Assembly (NCBI GenBank): GCA_000755425.1
Contig: BBMT01000008.1
Coordinates: 62,001-126,000, forward strand
Length of the DNA stretch: 64,000 bases
Source: Vibrio maritimus
GTDB taxonomy: Bacteria; Pseudomonadota; Gammaproteobacteria; Enterobacterales; Vibrionaceae
Direction of reading: 5' to 3'
Shown here piece by piece: positions 60,404 through 64,000 of the stretch. Below the pieces are notes generated by a model. The model saw only the letters and a list, made by a program, of their open reading frames with translations. It was not told the DNA's origin and ran no database searches. Positions within the stretch are counted from its first letter, which is position 1; every line of letters starts with the position of its first letter. The translations under genes and the position numbers were made by a program.

Positions 60404-62255
60404 TTAGCTACGCCTTCTTCATCGGTATCTTCGGCACCAATAAAGCCGCCAGTTTGGTGTGCCCAGAGCTGAGCATAAACTCCGCCGTGAGCAACCAACT
60501 CTTTGTGACTGCCTTGCTCGATGACTTCGCCTTTATCGAGAACGATTAGGCGATCCATAGCCGCAATGGTTGATAGTCGGTGCGCAATGGCGATAACGGT
60601 TTTACCCTCCATCAGTTCATTCAAGCTCTCTTGAATCGCTGCCTCTACCTCTGAATCCAGCGCTGATGTGGCTTCATCAAGGATCAGGATAGGGGCGTTT
60701 TTCAACAGTACTCGTGAGATGGCAATACGCTGACGCTGTCCACCAGAGAGCTTGACACCACGCTCACCAACTTGCGCATCGTAACCCTCATTACCAAACG
60801 GGTCGGTCAAGGTTTCGATAAACTCATGAGCATGAGCCTGCTTGGTTGCAGCAAGCAATTCTTCTTCAGTGGCATCTGGCTTTCCATAGAGGATGTTGTC
60901 ACGAATCGAGCGATGCAGCAGCGAAGTATCCTGTGTCACCATACCGATTTTGCTGCGCAGTGAGTCTTGAGTAACTTTCGAGATGGATTGACCATCAATA
61001 CGAATGTTACCGCCCTCAACATCGTGAAAACGCAGCAGTAGATTCACCAGTGTTGATTTACCTGCTCCTGAACGTCCTACCAAGCCGACTTTCTCACCTG
61101 GTTTGATGTTGAGATTCAAGTTACTGATGACCCCTTTGTTTTCACCGTAGTGGAAGCTCACATCATCAAAGTCGATGCCGCCTTTGTCGACGACGATTGG
61201 CTTAGCGTCTTTTTCATCTTTGATATCAATAGGCTTAGAAAGGGTCTTCATACCATCAACTACCGTACCCATGTTTTCAAACAGGGCACCGACTTCCCAC
61301 ATGATCCACATCGACATACCGTTGATACGCAGCGCAAGACCAATGGCAATCGCGATAGCACCGACCGTAATCGCACCATCCATCCACAAGTAAATAGAGA
61401 TAGAAGTGACGGTAAACAGCAGCACATAGTTGGTAAATTCAACCGCGACATCAAAACCTGTTACTAGACGCATTTGACGATAAACGGTATCCAAGAACCC
61501 TTTCATACCTTTTCTGCATACTCGGTTTCACGATCGGTATGGGAGAAAAGCTTCACGGTAGAGATATTGGTGTAGCTGTCTACAATGCGTCCGGTCATCA
61601 TAGAGCGTGCGTCCGCTTGCTCTGTCGCGACTTTCTTCAGTTTTGGCACGAAGTAAATCTGAATGCAGACGTAAGCACATAGCCAAACCAGCATTGGCAT
61701 CATCAAACGCCAGTCTGCTGCCGCGAGCATCACCAAAATTGAGGTGAAGTAAACAGAGACATACACGAATACATCTGCTGTTTTCATCACGGTTTCGCGC
61801 ACCGCAAGAGAGGTTTGCATCACCTTGGTCGCGATACGCCCAGCAAAATCATCTTGGTAAAAAGAGAGACTCTGTTTGAGCAAATAGCGGTGTGCCTGCC
61901 AGCGGATGGCCATTGGGTAGTTGCCGAGCAGTGTTTGGTGCACGAGCAGTGAAGCTATCAACAATATCGTCGGCAGCACTACCAGAACACAAAAACCGAC
62001 CCAAAACAGGGTATGACCGTTTTCTGATAAAAAGGTTTGGGGATCGCTGGCGGTTAGCCAGTCGACGATTTGTCCCATAAATCCGAACAGCATCACCTCT
62101 GCGATAGCGATGACAGTCGAAAATAGTGACATTAAAATGATCGGCTTCTCAAAGCCGCGCGTGTAGTAGCGGCAGAAAGCGAGTATGCCCTCTGGCGGCT
62201 TCTCCGGATCTTGCTTTGGAAAAGCTTCTGTAAATTTTTCAAAGCGTTTATACAT
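60404..62255 (-). CDS. ABC exporter, fused membrane and ATPase domains (one certain, one probable frameshift)
   Basis: About 617 residues. The ABC membrane domain (six helices, residues about 35-320) is followed by an ATPase domain with Walker A GLVGRSGAGKSTL, signature LSGGQRQRIAIS, Walker B ILILDEATSALD and His-switch AIAHRLST. One base is lost in the T-run at 61510-61513 (EKGMKGFLDTVYRQ when restored). Without a second repair near 60407 the frame runs through the terminator; adding one base gives a natural end DEEGVS with the stop at 60404. Related to MsbA/lipid and drug exporters; substrate unknown. AGGTGAACC precedes the ATG. Confidence 0.85.
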
Positions 62256-62820
62256 GGTTCACCTAACAACGTTGGAAAGACTCTTTGTAATCCATTGACT
62301 GCATATTTGGTCGTGTTTCAAAGAGTCAAAAAATCCTCCTATCCAAAGATAAGAGTAGATATTCACAAGTAACGGTTGACGAGCTGATTTGCAACTGCGC
62401 GGAAGATACTTGCGAGTCAGAGTTATGATTTTGATTTTACATGGCGAATGTTCCGTTTCGCGGGATAGAACACGTGAAAGAGATCTGATGAATCAGACTC
62501 AGTAAGTGTATAGCTTTTAACCAATACTCACAACTGCTGCCATACATAACCCCGTGATTTTATTGAACTGTCGGAATAATAATCCACAAAATGGTGCAAT
62601 TTTTTCATTGTTGCGTGGTTTTTGTGCAGGAAATCTTCCTGAATTACTGTCATCAATCAGTCAATATTCCGGTTTAGTCTGTGATTAAATCCTGCATTCA
62701 GTAAATTAATATTTAACACACTATTTACAATTTAAGAATCTAAGTAAGACAACAAGCAAAACAACAATACGTTGCTAACAACGATGACTTTCAAGCGATA
62801 ACTAGTGAAGTGGGAAGTTT
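62256..62820. other. Intergenic region, 565 bp
   Basis: AT-rich, no supported coding frame, between the divergent ABC exporter and ctlX genes. It must hold both promoters. The last 150 bases before ctlX are unusually AT-rich and may be an untranslated leader; no riboswitch is recognised. Confidence 0.35.
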
Positions 62821-63816
62821 ATGAATCATGGAATGACTGCATCTGTCGAGACGACGATTTCCGCTCGTGTCGGCCGTTCGATTCAAAATGCCAATTGTGT
62901 GGTGATGGTACCGCCAAAAGAGTTCGGTTTTAATGCAGAGACTGCGGCCGACAATGAATTTCAGCACCAAGTTGCTCTTGACGCTAGTGCTGTTAAAAGC
63001 AAAGCGATGGCAGAGTTTAAGGCCATGGTTACTGGCCTGCGTAAATCCGGTGTGCAGGTTATCGAATTTGATTACCCGCTTGATGGTGAAGAAACGCCAG
63101 ACGCCGTATTTCCCAATAACTGGTTTAGTACCACTCATGATGGAGCGTTTTACACCTTTCCGATGGCCTGTAAAAACCGCCAGCGAGAAGTGCGCCCACA
63201 AGCCTTAATTGATAGCCTGAATGCCGCTGGAAGACATGTGGTTGCGACCGACAACTTGCTGAGCTACGTGGAGCAAGGGGCGTTTTTGGAAAGTACTGGT
63301 GTGATGGTAAAAGATCACATCAATAAAACCATCTATGCTGCGCTGTCGCAGCGGTGTGAACGCGAAGCGTTGGAAGACTATGCCAAGCGAATTGGTTACC
63401 ACCGCGTAGTGTCATTCCAGACTGCGCTGCCATCAGGTCACCCTATCTATCATACCAACGTCATGATGGCGATTGGGGAACACTTTGCGGTTATTTGCTC
63501 GGAAGTGATCCCTGAGTATGAGCGTCGATTCGTGATTAAATCGCTAGCGAACAGTAAGCAAGTGATTGATATCAGCTTGGAGCAGGTAAACCACTTTTGC
63601 GGCAACATTCTACAGCTGGAAACCGTGAATGGTGGCAAAGTGATCGCGATGTCGAAATCGGCGTTTGATGCCTTTACTCCCGCACAAAAGCAACAACTTG
63701 CAACACACGGGAAATTGCTGCCGTTTGATGTTTCTACCATAGAAAGTATTGGCGGTGGCAGCGTGAGATGTATGCTGGGAGAAGTGTTTTTACCCACACG
63801 AACGACTGAACTCTAA
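62821..63816 (+). CDS. ctlX: CtlX/DDAH-like arginine-citrulline hydrolase
   Basis: 331 residues, pentein (guanidino-modifying) fold. The substrate Asp/Asn loop is FPNNWFSTTHDG, a general His lies in PIYHTNVMMAIGEH, and the nucleophile Cys in GGGSVRCMLGEVF at the end. CtlX hydrolyses citrulline to ornithine; DDAH-type relatives act on methylarginines. GGGAAGTTT precedes the ATG. No arginine pathway gene is adjacent. Likely monocistronic, with a terminator 20 bases on. Confidence 0.85.
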   Translation: MNHGMTASVETTISARVGRSIQNANCVVMVPPKEFGFNAETAADNEFQHQVALDASAVKSKAMAEFKAMVTGLRKSGVQVIEFDYPLDGEETPDAVFPNNWFSTTHDGAFYTFPMACKNRQREVRPQALIDSLNAAGRHVVATDNLLSYVEQGAFLESTGVMVKDHINKTIYAALSQRCEREALEDYAKRIGYHRVVSFQTALPSGHPIYHTNVMMAIGEHFAVICSEVIPEYERRFVIKSLANSKQVIDISLEQVNHFCGNILQLETVNGGKVIAMSKSAFDAFTPAQKQQLATHGKLLPFDVSTIESIGGGSVRCMLGEVFLPTRTTEL

Positions 63817-63836
63817 ACGAAAATTTTTACTCACTC

Positions 63837-63868
63837 AAAGGCAGCTTAGCGAGCACAAGCTGCCTTTT
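63837..63868. terminator. Bidirectional terminator between ctlX and LysR gene
   Basis: Eleven-pair stem AAAGGCAGCTT/AAGCTGCCTTT with a nine-base loop and T-runs on both sides; it overlaps the LysR stop codon. Confidence 0.85.
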
Positions 63869-64000
63869 AAGCCATTCTATCGATATTCTCAACGAGATAA
63901 TCAATCAGCAATCGCACACGCGTTGGCAAATACTCTCTGGATGAGTAATACACCCAAATTGTGGTCGGTGTGCCCCAATATTGTTTCATAATGGGTCTTA
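63867..64000 (-). CDS. LysR-family regulator, C-terminal end only
   Basis: The last 44 residues, in the minus frame from the window edge to the TAA at 63867-63869. They read WVYYSSREYLPTRVRLLIDYLVENI in part, the typical final helix of LysR regulators (R-x-L-P-x-R-V-R-x-L-I-D-[YF]-L). The HTH and effector domain lie outside the window. Confidence 0.8.
   Translation of the reverse strand, partial: RPIMKQYWGTPTTIWVYYSSREYLPTRVRLLIDYLVENIDRMA

Noticed and set aside
1..64000. Frameshifted genes as true pseudogenes
   Set aside because: Indels are spread evenly over essential-type and accessory genes, lie mostly in homopolymers, and leave motifs intact.

Overview
The window looks like a Vibrionaceae chromosome, probably the accessory-rich second chromosome of a marine Vibrio. 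That assignment is an inference from moderate GC, protein character (two-CBM GH19 chitinase, TRAP transporter, CtlX, tyrosine-degradation operon) and dense operons of sugar, aromatic and metal genes. I see no rRNA, tRNA, CRISPR array, IS element or phage gene.

A dominant property is that about 33 small indels interrupt about 22 otherwise well-conserved genes, roughly one per 2 kb. Nearly all are loss of one base, usually inside a short homopolymer; two look like one-base gains and one like a two-base loss. In each case the protein resumes in another frame with family motifs intact. I read this as sequencing or assembly error and annotate each such gene as one reconstructed CDS, with the indel position given.

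Layout: 1-3.5 kb, HlyD/FUSC efflux pair plus an outer-membrane-like protein; 3.5-5.9 kb, patatin lipoprotein, ion channel and HPF-like protein; 6.4-8 kb, copper delivery to cytochrome oxidase (membrane protein, SCO1, PCuAC); 8.1-10.6 kb, serine hydrolase with a divergent AraC regulator; 10.7-11.7 kb, a family II pyrophosphatase with an apparent export signal; 11.8-15.1 kb, AraC regulators, a VOC protein, a SigZ-like sigma factor and an acetyltransferase; 15.2-17.2 kb, a divergent UvrB paralogue; 17.4-26.9 kb, an aldonate (probably L-gulonate/D-mannonate) locus with GntR regulator, RspB-like dehydrogenase, UxuB, TRAP transporter, alpha-hydroxy-acid oxidase and UxuA; 27-41.7 kb, a galactoside locus (GH36, LacI-type regulator, CUT1 ABC importer, LacZ, GalT, GalK, GalM); 41.7-49.9 kb, a ChrR-like cupin and a Cus-type copper efflux operon behind a MerR/CueR-type promoter; 50-54.5 kb, small protein, chitinase, PPC protein and thioesterase; 54.5-60.2 kb, tyrosine/homogentisate catabolism with a Dcu transporter; 60.4-64 kb, ABC exporter, CtlX hydrolase and the end of a LysR gene.

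The parts fit a marine heterotroph. Galactosides enter by the ABC importer, are cleaved by GH36 and LacZ, and feed the Leloir enzymes; GalR-like operators precede both halves. The aldonate locus is bracketed by UxuR-like boxes between regulator and transporter and would send substrate to 2-keto-3-deoxygluconate. Tyrosine goes via 4-hydroxyphenylpyruvate and homogentisate to fumarate and acetoacetate. Two separate copper systems deliver copper to oxidase and remove excess copper from the periplasm.
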